From: Ancistrus triradiatus
Lineage: Eukaryota > Chordata > Actinopteri > Siluriformes > Loricariidae
Assembly (NCBI GenBank): GCA_025084515.1
Contig: JAJAGP010002188.1
Coordinates: forward strand, 1-64,000
DNA: 64,000 nt
Direction of reading: 5' to 3'
Made by a program: the position numbers and the translations under genes. Positions 1-12,045 of the stretch are shown here, one piece after another (the first letter of the stretch is position 1; each line of letters begins with the position of its first letter). Below the pieces are notes generated by a model, which saw nothing but the letters and a program-made list of their open reading frames with translations, did no database searches and had not been told where the DNA came from.

Positions 1-330
1 CACATGGATAATCCTGGAGTCTGTTGGACAAACATTCTGTGGACAGATGAAAGTGTGTGTGAGGGGTGTGGTTTGTGGGGCTGTTTTTCCTCCAGGTGCC
101 CAGGAAACATACTGAATAATGAATATGAACAAGTTTTCAATCAAAATCTGTTTGCCTCTGCCAATAAACTACAAATGGGTCGTCACTGGATCTTCCAGCA
201 AGACAATGATCCAAAACATGTGGTCTACATCAACACAAAACTGGTCTGCTGAACACAAAATCAAGCTCCAGTCTCCTGATCAAAACCCCATAGAAAAACT
301 GTGCTGACCTAAAGAGGAGAGATTCTGTGA
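1..330 (+). pseudogene. Tc1-like transposase C-terminal relic
   Basis: This is the decayed C-terminal half of a Tc1/mariner DDE transposase, running in from the left edge. Frames 4-252 and 119-307 together carry the usual Tc1 landmarks in order: ILWTDES (first catalytic Asp region), WGCFSS, WIFQQDNDPKH (second catalytic Asp) and a mutated SPDQNPIE. The part between WTDES and WGCFSS is deleted, and frameshifts and stops break the frame, so it cannot encode an active enzyme. No terminal inverted repeat is visible before the window edge. It probably lies in an intron of tbkbp1. Confidence 0.8.
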
Positions 331-2345
331 AGGTCTGAAATTTCCTGCTCTGTGCTCTCCAAACTTTTTATGATTGTTACATCAGAGGACTATGTGCTGT
401 TTTATGTACTAAATATACTAAATGTGGGAGTGTCAATCAATCTGGCACATGGTTCCTTATTTCTTCAGAAATTATTAATTCATATTAATTATTTTTTCTC
501 AGGAGTGTATATTTACAGTGTATATATATATACCCATACATTTTAATCTGCTTTATGGGGTTGAATTTTAAACCACTCCATTTTCTTTGTCAAGAATGGC
601 AGGTGCATGTTTTAAAGGAAACAGAAAAATGTTTTTTAGAAACTCATGCCCTAAGGTCTAAGCACAGAACAAACCAGGTAGCCTCGGAGCTGTGACCTGA
701 ATGCAGGTTTCCCAGAAAACGCATCACGAATCAGTGTGTGAGTAAATGTTCCTGTATCTATTTTCATATCATTTTCACTTAAGGTGCCAGTGCTGGATAC
801 AGCCCTGCATAAACTATGTAAATCTTCAAAACACTTAATTACACAAATCAAACAGAAACTATTTTATGTCATAGTCCTTTTGAAAATTTGGACCACAGCC
901 CTTACTCAAATATGGTATTTGTACAAAGTGATACAAAACTATATGCTCCTGAAGAAATTGATTCTGCTGCATTTAGTTACAAAATTTTCTTAATTAAATT
1001 CCCAACCTTCAGTCATGTTCCAATATCTAATATAAAGATTGGTGAAAGCTGTTGTAGCTGCAGAGTGGACAAACCCCAATTTACAAATTTCAGTTTGTCA
1101 GAAACCACATAAATAAGCATGTTAATACTGCAGCTGGCTTGAGGCAAGTGTGTAATGACTGGAGCATTCATTTAGTTTAGCTCAAAGCTTGCTGGCCACA
1201 TACGTCTTGTTGCTATACATCAGAACAAAGCAAACAATGGACAACCAACATGTCTTGGCTGATGGACTGTATGTGGGATATGCTAACATTAATGTACATT
1301 TTATTTTGTCCAAATGTTCTTTAAAACAGACTAGTATCAGTCTAGAGTATTACGTGGCTTCAAAACTAGTTTAGGAGATACACCGCTAAGATGAAGACAT
1401 AAAAAAGAGAGATCATTCATATCATGATTTTTTTGGGGTTTCTGTTTCACTTGTGCTGGCATTTGAGGAAAATGTGTATCTTAAGTGACTAATGCAACGA
1501 ATGTGTGACAAAGATGTAACCCACAACTCTAGATCATTGTTACTCAGACACACACAGTTTGAAAGCAACATAACAAGTAAACAGTTTTGAAGAGCAGTTA
1601 AACAGATTTGTATGTTTTAAAATATCAGAAACTATCCCACATACCTAATAATTTCAATGTTCATTTCAGCTTTTTATTGGTGAAACCTGCATCTCATTAT
1701 CCTTTGGCGGTCTCACACTACTTTGGCAGGTTTTTAAATATGTTTTTTATTTGTTTTGGGGTTTTTTTTGTCAAACTTACACTGATCTTTTAAGCTGGGC
1801 TCAAGGGTGTAATTGCAAACCTCTAAGGATTAATAATGAAAGAGTATAGTGATTTGTAGTGGTATATCTGGTTTTATTTTTGTCAAAATCAATTCAGAAA
1901 GTTGTAGAATTTCTTCATTTGTCAGCTTATTTTCTCAGAGAAAAGTAGCAAATGCTACAATTAGACAGTCCTATACTTTCTTACCCTCACTGTATGTTTT
2001 TCTTTTTTTGTTGTTTTTCTTTTCTTTTTGTTTTTCAGAGTTTGGATGTAATATGAAGTGATTGTAAGTAGAAGTGCAGCTGAAATATTTAATTGCGTTA
2101 ATTGCACCAATTTTAACGTGTCAGTTTGAGTATAGGCTAGAACTATACCTTTTTAATGCAAAGCTTTCATTTGATTAAGTGCCTTTATTAGAAACAGCAT
2201 GTACAAGTCCTTGTCATGTGTCAGCCATTTGGGTGAAGCACGCAGTGACATTAACAGCCAGTGTACAGCCCTTAACACTTCCGTTCCCTATAGGCTAACA
2301 GTGCTCTATATATTACGTAGATTTTAGAGAATAGTGTGTAGGGAC
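331..2345. other. No gene seen; probably tbkbp1 intron
   Basis: This AT-rich stretch has no coding exon that I can support and no repeat family that I can name. Open frames are short (under 75 codons) and have low-complexity composition. It lies between an upstream tbkbp1 exon that must be left of the window and the exon at 3807. Confidence 0.5.
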
Positions 2346-3681
2346 CACTGGTGCTTGAAAGTTTATGAACCCTTTAGGATTTTCTATATTTCTGCATAAA
2401 TATGACATAAAACATATTAGTGAGTGGCAAAAGTATGTGACCCTTTGCTTTCAGTATCTGGTGTGACCCCCCTGTGCAGCAATAACTGTAGCTAAACGTT
2501 TCCTGTAGCTGTTGATCAGTCCTGCACACCGGCTTGGAGGAATTTTAGCCCATTCCTCCGTACAGAACAGCTTCAGCAGCTCTGGGATGTTGGTGGGTTT
2601 CCTCACATTAGCTGCTCACCTTCAGGTCCTTCCACAACATTTCGATTGGATTACGGTCAGGACTTTTGACTTGGCCATTCCAAAACATGAACTTTATTCT
2701 TCTTTAACCATTCGTTGGTAGAACGACTTGTGTGCTGGTGAGGGGCGTGTGTCGTTGCTTCATGACCCCCCTTCTCTTGAGAGATTCAGTTCATTGACCA
2801 GAATGTCCTGACATTCCTTCCTTTAGAATTCTCTGCGATATAATTCAGAATCCCATTGTTCCCATCAGCGATATGGCAAGCCGTCCCTGGCCCAAGATGC
2901 AGCAAAAAAGGCCCAACCATGATTACTACCACCACCTATGTTTCACAGATGGGATAAGGGTTCTTAATGCTGGAATGCAGTTTTTTCCTTTCTCCAAACA
3001 TAACGCTTTTCCTTTCAAACCAAAAAAAGTTCTATTTTGCTCTCATCTGTCCACAAAACATCCTTCCAATAGCCTTCTGGCTTGTCCACGTGATCTTTAG
3101 CAAACTGCAGACAAGCAGCAATGTTCTTTTTCAAGAGCAGTGGCTTTCTCCTGGCAACCCTGCCATGCATGCCATTGTTGTTCAGTGTTTTTCTGATGGT
3201 GGACTCATGAACATTAACATTAGCCAATGTGAGAGAGGCCTTCAGCTGCTTAGAAGTTACCCTGGGCTCCTTTGTGACCTCGCCAACTATTACACGCCTT
3301 GCTCTTGGGGTGATCTTTGTTGGTCGACCACTCCTGGGGAGGGTAACAATGGTCTTGAATTTCCTTCATTTGTACACAATCTGTCTGACTGTGGATTGGT
3401 GGAGTCCAAACTCTTTGGAGATGGTTTTGTAACCTTTTCCAGCCTGATGAGCATCAACAGCTCTTTTTCTTAGGTCCTCAGAAATGTCCTTCCTCAATAA
3501 ATAAATAATACATTTTCCTCAATAAATAAATGGCCAAGTATAATATTTTTGTCTCATTTGTTTAACTGGGTTCTCTTTATCTACTTTTAGGACTTGTGTG
3601 AAAATCTGATGATGTTTTAGGTCATATTTATGCAGAAATATAGAAAATTCTAAAGGGTTCACAAACTTTCAAGCACCACTG
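2346..3681 (-). mobile_element. Tc1-like element, family A, with inactive transposase
   Basis: The element runs between inverted ends: the left end reads CACTGGTGCTTGAAAG and the right end mirrors it as CTTTCAAGCACCACTG, followed by TA at 3682. The transposase is on the minus strand. The frame at 3227-3015 carries the HTH-to-catalytic segment ending in VLWTDESKIELF; the N-terminal HTH part lies at 3228-3470 and the broken C-terminal part at 2500-3010. Stops and frameshifts split the gene. The left inverted repeat is internally shortened compared with the copy at 62137 (about 125 bp missing, with short 'acat' homology at the joint). The right side has a small duplication of a CCTCAATAAATAAAT motif. 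Sister copies lie at 15188, 49584 and 62137. Confidence 0.9.
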
Positions 3682-3806
3682 TATGTGTTCAAGCAGCAAA
3701 AATGCAATCTATGGCGTTTTTAAAAAATGGTGCTAAAATATTATCGTTTGAATGTAATAACTAACTTGTTAGTCTATGCTATATTAAATTAAGTTATTGT
3801 TTGCAG

Positions 3807-3868
3807 GAGGTGAGCTCCACCTGTGCCCAGTGTGACGTGGAATGGATAAAGAAGGTGGGAGATGAACA
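3807..3868 (+). CDS. tbkbp1: tbkbp1 exon: start of TBK1-binding domain
   Basis: This is the first of four exons of TBK1-binding protein 1 (SINTBAD) in the window. The family is a cytoplasmic adaptor that binds TBK1 and IKK-epsilon in innate antiviral signalling. The exon follows a TTTGCAG acceptor and ends at a strong GTAAGT donor at 3869. It encodes 20 codons plus two bases (EVSSTCAQCDVEWIKKVGDE + CA); CA joins the A at 15384 to make Gln. The CAQC...EWIKKVGD(E/D)Q pattern followed by VNLALAYTEL matches my memory of vertebrate TBKBP1. Residues 1-21 of the visible fragment come from here. Reading phase at the acceptor is 0. The coiled-coil N-terminal exons must lie upstream, outside the window. 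Related family members AZI2/NAP1 and TANK lack the downstream Ser-Pro region, which supports TBKBP1. Confidence 0.88.
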
Positions 3869-4043
3869 GTAAGTAACTACTTACACAAATCATATCTCAA
3901 ACCATTTACTGTGGTATGAACTGTAATCAGCGAGCTTTACCACATTTTCTGCTCAGAGCTCATCCTTCAGTTATGTGGTTATTTGAAAAATTTCCGATTT
4001 ACACCAATCATTCTGTCACACCGCCCAAAGAACGGCACATTGA

Positions 4044-4057
4044 CCAGTAGAGGGCAG
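4044..4057 (+). promoter_or_regulatory. CTCF-like motif
   Basis: The 14 bases CCAGTAGAGGGCAG match every position of the degenerate CTCF core CCASYAGRKGGCRS. The site is in non-repetitive intron sequence 176 bp after a tbkbp1 exon. One motif match is weak evidence of binding. Confidence 0.35.
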
Positions 4058-5404
4058 TATGGTTTCTGACAAAAGTAAGCATTAGACCACCAAGCCACTT
4101 CCACAGTTTCGATACAGCGGTTTAAAAATGATTTCCGTCTGTTTCAAATGCACAGTAATAAAAACATGACTTTCAGAATGCTTTCCTTACTCTCCCACTC
4201 TTCATCCTACTCTGCCAAACAGCTGAAAAGATTGCTTTTGTTTACTGGATGGAGAAATTCAGAGAGAATTGAAAGTATGTAATGTGCGGCGATGTGTAGT
4301 TAGAAACCCACTCCTTTTCCACCTCACTCACCACAAAGTCTCATCTTTCTTCGTATTCTCTTTCTGAATTGCCAAGCCAGTTCTTGTAAGTGCTGGCATT
4401 TAATGTAAATGGCCGAGGCTTGTTGCAAGAATGTGGCTAATTTGCCTTGATGTTTTGGGATTTTAGAAATTTTGAATCAAAGCAACAGTTTTCGTATCAC
4501 AGTCAGTTACTGCTGATGAACTTTTAGCAGAACAAGATGGAAACTACCTGAATAAATCACAGTCATTATAGGCTGCCCTATTTAATAAGTGTTATTGCTG
4601 TTATTTTTGTCAGAGTTTCTTCTTAGTATTATAATGCAGGAAATGTAAAACACAACGTTGCACATCAGTCCTCGATTCTTCTACTTTTAACTCGAACCAT
4701 GTTCATAATAGCAAGACGTATTGTGACTTTTAACTTGCGTTTGTATTTTGCATTGAAATATGCTTGCATCTATATTTTACGTGGCACTCAGATGTATTCT
4801 GTAATCATGTGATTTTAAGACTTTTAAACAGATTTCAAATCAATTTATAAGAAGATGTTACCTGTGTTCCGTACGTAGTGACTGTGTGTTCTGACTGTGG
4901 TATTTTTGAAAGGAAATCATGAAATGTTTGCTTGAGGAAGCAGTGTCAATATAGTGTATACATTGTGTACCAGGAACAGCAGTAGAATGTCATCACAGAC
5001 CATTATTAACCATAGCATGATACCGACACATGGTCATTACAGATGAATATACAGGAACTGGTTTCTTTCACACTAAACCAGCAGCATGGTCTCAATATAG
5101 GTTTTGGTGAAGTAATCATATAGGTTTACTTTATTTAAGGCCATATTAACATGTGCATGATATGTGAGGTTCTGTTGTTAAAATCCCTGAGGGTGCATGA
5201 ATAATGTGGATGTGCATTTTTTTAGGCATTATAATTTAGGCAGTTTTATGTCACATATAGATTTTTGAACAGAAATAACCAAACTGGAGAAAAATGATAT
5301 TTAAATAATCAGTTACAATAAAAACAGATAAAACATAGTTTCTACTTGAGAGAGACAATGTAGGAAAGTAGGAGTTCTAGTGAGGATTTGTATGTTAAGT
5401 TAAA

Positions 5405-5414
5405 CAGTCTTTAC

Positions 5415-5456
<42 letters not shown>

Positions 5457-5780
5457 GAACCTTGTCTTGCTATACTTGTAAGGACCGAATGTCCTTACAA
5501 TGATAGGAAAACCTGGAACATTGACTTGTGAGGATTGTTTGTCCAGTCCTCACTTCTTTAACTGCTTTTTTTTTTTTCACAAAAATGGCAACAGTTATTT
5601 GAAAAACCAAAAGAGCAAAAAGACTTGCTTTAGGTTACTGAGGTTAAGGTCATGGTTAGGGGTAGGTGTAGTATTAATTAACTGCAGCAATCCTTCATTG
5701 CCATTCACGTCAGTTGAAAGTCCTCACAAGTATGGTAAGACAAGTGTGTGTGTGTGTGGGTGTTTGTCTGTGTGTGTTTA
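5405..5780. repeat. Interspersed repeat carrying (GT)n at both ends
   Basis: A (GT)n run at 5417-5457 is followed by a unique core with CTTGTAAGGACCGAATGTCC, a T-run, AAAAACCAAAAGAGC and GTTACTGAGGTTAAGGT, then a second GT-rich run near 5745-5776. The same core recurs at 41437-41693, also next to a long GT run. It is therefore an interspersed family that travels with its microsatellite, not a chance simple repeat. Confidence 0.65.
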
Positions 5781-6499
5781 TTAATTTGAATAAGTATCAA
5801 TAATTAGCAGGATCTGCAAACTATATCAGAAACAGAATACCAAAATGTTCTAGTATTCAACACAGATGATAATACATAATAATAGACTACTTACAAAACA
5901 TACAAAGAAATACAAATGAATAAACAAGTTATAAACAAACAATAAAACAACCACCTAAACTACAAGGAAAAACCTGAGTTACATTGAGATTGTAGGAAAC
6001 AATGTTTTCTCAGCATGGGCTAGAACACGGCTCCATAGCTTAAGCTAATGGTCCTAAATATGAGTTATTGGTCAGGAACTTAGCCAGAACTAAGTAAATG
6101 TGCTCCTGAGACCAGTGCCACCATTTGCTCATTGCTGCTCACTGATGCAGTGAACTGTTGGAGGGAATGCTGGAATCAGGGAAATTCATTTCCAAAGTCT
6201 TCTTGTACACAAAGATAAAATCATGACAAGACTTAAATGTTTGATATAAAAATCAAACAAACACATGACTGGGTGTTCAAATTTCAAAACATCTTCTGTC
6301 TTGTTCTTTTCTTAAAAGTTTATTACTTAGTTGGTACTCTGACACACCAGATGCAAACAACAGATGAAAACAAGCTCTTAAATAGAACCAGTAGTGACAG
6401 GTATCTACAGGTAGAAATTTAAAAAATGTGGTCTTGTTAGTCCCATGGGAAACGAGTGAGAAAATCTGCTCAAAAAATAAATAAATAAAATCAAATAAA

Positions 6500-7250
6500 A
6501 TAAAACATCAAGTAAGGGTTGCCAACTGTAGGTATTCTGAAATGCACAAGACCCTAAGGGCACAGCAAATCCCTATTTCACTCTCAGCTATTAATATTTG
6601 ATTTGAAACAACAGGTGATGTTGCCAGAACAAAAAGATCTGAAATTCCCAAAGCGTCTTCAAGCAGAGATGACCACCTGCTGAAATGTACAGTTTTCCAA
6701 GACATAAAGCCTTCAAAAATAGCAGAATTCAAGATCTCAGCAGACTCTTTTGAGAAGAACAATAGCTAGAAGGTTGTCAAATGTGTCTAGGAAACATTGC
6801 TGTCTAAGAGAAAACATCAAGGACAGAATGAAGTTAATGGCAGAAATGGAAAGTTTGATTCAGAGTGGTTCAGCAGAGGTATGTGGACTGTGAAACATGA
6901 TTTATGTTGCACGCTGACAGTCCAGATAAATGACTTTAAAAGTCTGGTGGGAAATACAGTGGTTAATGCATCTCTACTATCATTAAGCATGGAGCTAGAG
7001 GTATCAAGGAATGGGGAGACTATTCGGCTGCTGGTACTGGTGAGCTGAAAAGTCAGTTAATGCTTTGGAGTACAGGAAAATTTGCAGAAAGGCTTGCAGC
7101 CTACAACTGAAAAGCGTAAGAAGTCAACTAAATAGTAACGGTCACATTATTTTTCGACAAGACAATGTTCCAGCTCGCACTGTGAAGACCAGAAGTGGTC
7201 TGTCAAGACCTGAAGACAAGGGGCCTCTTTGAGCAGAAATTGTTCATAAA
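6500..7250 (+). pseudogene. Tc1/mariner transposase relic
   Basis: Short frames show remnants of an IS630-Tc1 transposase in order: KRKHQ near 6800, EWG-YSAAGTGELKSVNAL near 7005-7065 and IIFRQDNVPARTVK near 7150-7190 (second catalytic Asp in RQDN). The sequence is very decayed and I cannot define its inverted repeats. It is a different lineage from families A-D here. Confidence 0.55.
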
Positions 7251-8180
7251 ACACTTTTTTTTTTTTTAAATGGCCACATTCAGGAAAATGTTTGTATGTT
7301 AATAAGTACAAACAAAATTTATACCAGGTCCTGGCCACATATAAAGTGTCATTAGACATCATTACACCTTAACTCAAAAATCGATCAAATAATTACAAAA
7401 TACTTAAAAAAAGAAAAGTAAATGACCTTACACTCAAGAAGCACTGTTTGGTAATACAGCCTGTTATTCAAACAAACTTGGATATTTCTGAAATGTTGCG
7501 TCTTCTACTCGAGCGAAACACAAACACACACCAGACAACCCAGTGCATTATTACAGTATTTTATTTGACTGTGTTGTGGTATTTATTTCTTTCAAAGAAT
7601 CATTTATTTTCAGAAATTTCAGCCTGTTTTGTTCACAAGTAGCAGTAAAAAGTATGAATGACTGGTTAAATGAAATCTGCTACTACTGTTCATATTGATA
7701 GGTTCATTATTTTAGGGTAAGCATGCTTTGTGGGTTTTTTTTTACAAACAATTACTTATTTCAGATAAGTCTCTTGCTCAGCGTGCATTTAGCAACCAAA
7801 CGACAGCATACATGTATGTATTTCCTTTGCAGCATGATCATTTTGGCTGGGATTAGGTGAAAATGGCATAAAAACTTTGTTTAACTTACCATCAGATTTA
7901 AGTCCATCTGTAGATCTCACAATGTTATCACCAGGAATAATACCTGACAAAGAGGTTTCACCAGTCTTGCTGCCGATTCATTCGTCTGGCGGAGAGTTTT
8001 CAGGAAGGTCCATTTTACACATCATTTACTTGCAGTGTGCTCATCTTTTTACAAAGGTTTCAGGAATTTGGCCCGGCTCATGTTTTGGCCTGATCTGAAC
8101 CCTATTGATTTGAACCCTATTGATAAAGCTGTAGTTGGTAAGTTTACCCTCAAGACTTAAGGTTTAAGGAAATCAAAGTA

Positions 8181-9130
8181 AAAGTCAAGTCAAGTCAGAT
8201 TTATTTACAATGGAGCATTGTCTCAAAGCAACTTTACAATTTCAGATTATCTCCTAATATCTACGTCCAATCCCAAATTGAGCAAGCCTAGGGCGACAGT
8301 GGCAAGGAAAAACTCCCTAAGTGTTGTGAGGAAGAAACCTTGGGAGGACCAAGACTCAAAAGGGACCCAACCTCCTTGGGCGGCGTAGATGATAAATCTA
8401 AAAATGAAACTAAAGTCATCGAGTCATAGTTCAAATAAAATGTAAAATATGCACATCGGCATTAAGTAGTCTGATACACAGAGTCAATCTAGAATCCTGA
8501 GTCTAAGCAGGAAAGTCCTTGGCGGCACTTCGACCCCAGATAACCGGAGGAGGGTGAGGGTTACTGTCCTCTGCTGTGGCACAGGTATGATGGGACTGGA
8601 GCTGATGACGGAAGCAGCTTGAGTGAAGCTGAAGCAGATGAACACCATGTGTGGGGCAGGAACTGGTACCAGAACACAGCTCGCAGAGAAAACAGAAAAT
8701 TAGTAATTAGTAATTAGTTATTGATTAAGAGCACAGTGTCTATTAACAATCACTGATGCCACAACGTGTAGCATGAGACCCGGCAGCATTAGCATAGCGC
8801 ATAGGTAGAAAGAGGAGAACTGTAGGTAAAACACAGGCCAAGAGGGATCAAATGAGACATTGGCAACCCCCACGGGAGGCAGAAACAGCAAACCCAACGG
8901 TCTCTGATCACATAAGAATCTTGGACTATGAACCCCCCAAGCTCTGCCTTATTCTAAGCAGGTTGCACAAGTCAACGATTCCGAGGACTGAAAAACCAAG
9001 AGAGTTCAGACAGACCCGACACTCAAGGTTAACGGACAAGGCAGGCAGGCCACAGGACATGCCTTCCAGACTCCGGCCCCAGTGACCCAAGCATGCATCC
9101 TGGTCTAAATCTAGTCAAAAGCCTGCGTAA
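8181..9130 (-). mobile_element. L2-like LINE 3' end, minus strand
   Basis: This is the inverted counterpart of 51765-52890. In + orientation it begins with the LINE tail (repeats of AAGTC) and runs back through a roughly 900-bp 3' UTR to the end of the reverse transcriptase frame, where the complement reads ...TCAAAAGCCTGC. Landmarks are the reverse complement of the tail box TACAATGGAGCATTGTCTCA near 8208, and GGAAGAAACCTTGGGAGGAC near 8330. The copy is 5'-truncated, as LINE insertions usually are. The frame at 8852-9085 is 3' UTR and not a gene. Confidence 0.8.
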
Positions 9131-9626
9131 TACGTATGTTATAAACCAGTACCACAAAGTTAGGAATACTGTACCAAACTATGATTTTGAGTGACGATGA
9201 GTTGGTGAAGGAGAGGGGAAGAAGGACAAAAAAAGGAAACCCCCATGGAGTTGGTGATGAGAGACTAAGTAAAACCAAGCATACAAAGTAAACAAGAACA
9301 ATATGGATTCCACGTATTTTACATATTTTAGATGTTTGTACATATTTTAAGTTTTTTCTTTATGAAAAAGTAATGTGGACTTTTGCTACAATTAATGTTC
9401 TGTATTAAAAAAAAACCATGTTCTTTTAGAAAAAAATTCTTCAAATCACATTTGATTCAGGTAGAAAGTCCAATAATGTACACCTATTTGGAAGGGGAGG
9501 CAAAAAAACTGACAATTTTGTTGGCCAGCGTTTATAGCTGTTAATGTGTTCATTTTGACAGCACTAGTGTCGCACCAGCAAACACTATGTACTTCACACA
9601 GATGCTAATTTTTTTTTCTGTGAGTG

Positions 9627-9746
9627 GGTGTGTGTGTGTGTGTGTGTGTGTGGGTGTGTGTCGTGTGTGGGTATATATAATATATATATATAGTATATAT
9701 ATCATATTATATATATATATCTATATATATATATATTTATCTATAT
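9627..9746. repeat. (GT)n and (TA)n microsatellite
   Basis: A GT run (9627-9669) passes into interrupted TA repeats (about 9671-9746). It directly abuts the Tc1 copy that follows, whose outer left inverted-repeat bases are missing, so microsatellite growth or slippage seems to have replaced that end. Confidence 0.9.
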
Positions 9747-11276
9747 CCAAACTAGAAAGATGAGAGAGGTCTGTTAATTTTCAGCATAAGCTTAACTTCA
9801 ACTATGAGCGACAAAATGTGAAAATAACAAATCCGGAAATCAATGGATAGGATTTTTAAAGAATTTAATTGTTAATCATGGTGGAAAATAAGAATTTTGT
9901 CACCCACAAACAAGCAAGATTTCTGGCTCTCACAGACTTTAACTTCTTCTTTAACAAGCTCTTCTATCCTCCACACGTTACCTGTATTAATGCACCTGTT
10001 TGACCTCATTATCTCTATAAAACACACCTGTCCACAGCCTCAAAATCAGACTCCAAACTCGACCATGGCCAAGACCAAAAAGCTGTCGAAGGACACCAGG
10101 AAGAAAATTGTAGACCTGCACCAGGCTGGGAAGAGTGAATCTACAATAGGCAAGCAGGTTGGTGTGAATAAATCAACTGTGGGAGCAAGTGTAAGAAAAT
10201 GAAAGACATAAGACCATTGATAATCTCCCTCGATCTGGGGCCCCACGCAAGATCTTATCCCGTGGGGTCAAAATGATCATGAGAACGGTGAGCGAAAATC
10301 CCAGAACTACACGGAGGGACCTGATGAATGACCTGCAGAGAGTTGGGACCAAAGTAACAAAGGTTACCATCAGTAACACACTATGCCGAGAGGGACTCAG
10401 ATCCTGCAGTGCCAGGCGTGTCCCCCAGCTTAAGCCAGTACATGTCCAGGCCAGTCTGAAGTTTGGTAGAGAGCATATGGATATATGGATATATGGGAGA
10501 ATATCATGTGGTCATATGAAACCAACATGTAACTTTTTGGTAAAAAATCGTGTTTGGAGGAAAAAGAATGATGAGTTGCATCCCAAGAACACCATACCTA
10601 CTGTGAAGCATGGGGGTGGAAACATCATGCTTTGGGGCTGTTTTTCTGCAGAGGGGACAGGGCGACTGATCCATGTTAAAGGAAGAATGAACGGGGCCAT
10701 GTATCTTGAAATTTTAAGCTAAAACCTCCTTCCATCAGTGAGAGCATTGAAGATGGAAGTGGCTGGATCTTCCAGCATGGCAATGATCCCAAACACACCA
10801 CTCGGGCAACGAAGGAGTGGCTCCGTAAAAGCATTTCAAAGGTCCTGGAGTGGCCTAGCCTGTCACCAGACCTCAACCCCATAGAAAATTTGTGGAGGGA
10901 GTTGAAAGTTCGTGTTGCCCCAAAACATCACTGCTCTAGAGGAGATCTGCATGGAGGAATGGGCCAAAATACCAGCTACAGTGTGTGCCAACCTGGTGAA
11001 GACTTACAGGAAACGTTTGACCTCTGTCCTTGCCAACCATGGTTAAGTTGCAAAGTATTGAGTTGAACTTTTGTTATTGACCAAATACTTATTTTCCACC
11101 ATAATTTACAATTAAATTCTTTAAAAATCCTACAATGTGATTTCCTGGATTTTTTTTTTCTCATCTTGTCTTTCATAGTTGAAGTGTACCTATGATGAAA
11201 ATTACAGACCTCTCTCATCTTTCTAAGTAGGAGAACTTGCACAATCAGTGGCTGACTAAATACTTTTTCCCCACCA
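9747..11276 (+). mobile_element. Tc1-like element, family B, inactive
   Basis: The inverted ends match family B (ends that read CAGTGGGGCAAAAAAGTATT in better copies), with GATGAGAGAGGTCTG on the left and its mirror on the right. The right end stops at CCCCACCA before a TA repeat. The transposase begins at ATG 10065 (MAKTKKLSKDTRKKIVDLHQ, the paired-like HTH). It continues after a break as the frame 10273-10722, which has VKHGGGNIMLWGCFSAEGTG, then stops. The remaining segment has frames resembling EEWAKIPATVCANLVKTYRK to about 11040. Multiple stops make it a pseudogene. The outer left end is lost to the TA repeat. Confidence 0.9.
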
Positions 11277-11389
11277 TATATATATATATATATATGTGTG
11301 TATATATGTATATACAACTGTCTATACACCTGTCTATATAAGATCTGACAGCTAACAATACATATCAGAGCAGAAACCAAGCCTGTAGA

Positions 11390-12045
11390 GCTCAGAGACA
11401 GGATTGTGTGGAGGCTACAAAGAATTCTGCTGGACTTAATGTTCCCAAGAGCCTAGTGTCCTCCACAATTCTTAAATGGAAGATGTGTGGAATAACCAGT
11501 ACTCTTCCTACAGCTGGCTGCCCCACCAAACTGTGAAGTATGGTGGTGGCAGCATAATGCTGTGGGGGTGTTTTTCAGCGGCTGGCACAGGGAGACTGGT
11601 CAGAGTTGAGTAAATGCTGAATGGAGCAAAGTACAGATATATTCTTAATGAAAAAATGATCCAGAGCATTCAGGACCTCATACTGGGCTGAAGGTTCACC
11701 TTCTGACAAGGCAGTGACCCTAAGCACACAGCCAAGGCAACTGAGGAGTGGCTTAGGGAAAACTCTATGAATGTGCTTTAGTGGCTCAGCCAGAGCCCTG
11801 ACTTGAACCCAGTCGAACATCTCTGGAGAGACCTGAAAATGGCTGTCCACCGACAGTCCAATTAAAATAATAATAACAAATGACTGACAAACAAACAAAG
11901 ATTCTTCATCTAAAAGCTGCGTAAAGGGTCTGAATACTTATATCAAGGCAATATTTTAGTTTTTCATTACAATAGATTTGCAAAAATTTCTAAAAATCTG
12001 TTTTCAGGATGTGCGATGTTCTTGCTTCAAGACATGGTGTGTGGG
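11390..12045 (+). pseudogene. Tc1-like element relic, family C
   Basis: This is a third Tc1 lineage, lying directly after the family B copy. The + strand keeps PPNCEVWWW..., which matches a KYGGGSIMLWGCFSAAGTG-type block near 11535-11590, then QGSDPKHTAKATEEWL-like sequence near 11700-11760 and QSPDLNPVEHLWRDLK near 11790-11840. The HTH and first catalytic segments are mostly deleted (the jump is near 11500), and stops are frequent. A 3' tail of AAGGGTCTGAATACTTAT near 11924 is typical of such elements. The minus-strand frame 11575-11898 is a shadow. Confidence 0.75.

Noticed and set aside
2040..2064. Exon-like interval after a pyrimidine-rich TTTTTCAG and before GTAAGT
   Set aside because: It is only about 25 nt and contains a stop in all three frames, so it cannot be a coding exon of tbkbp1.
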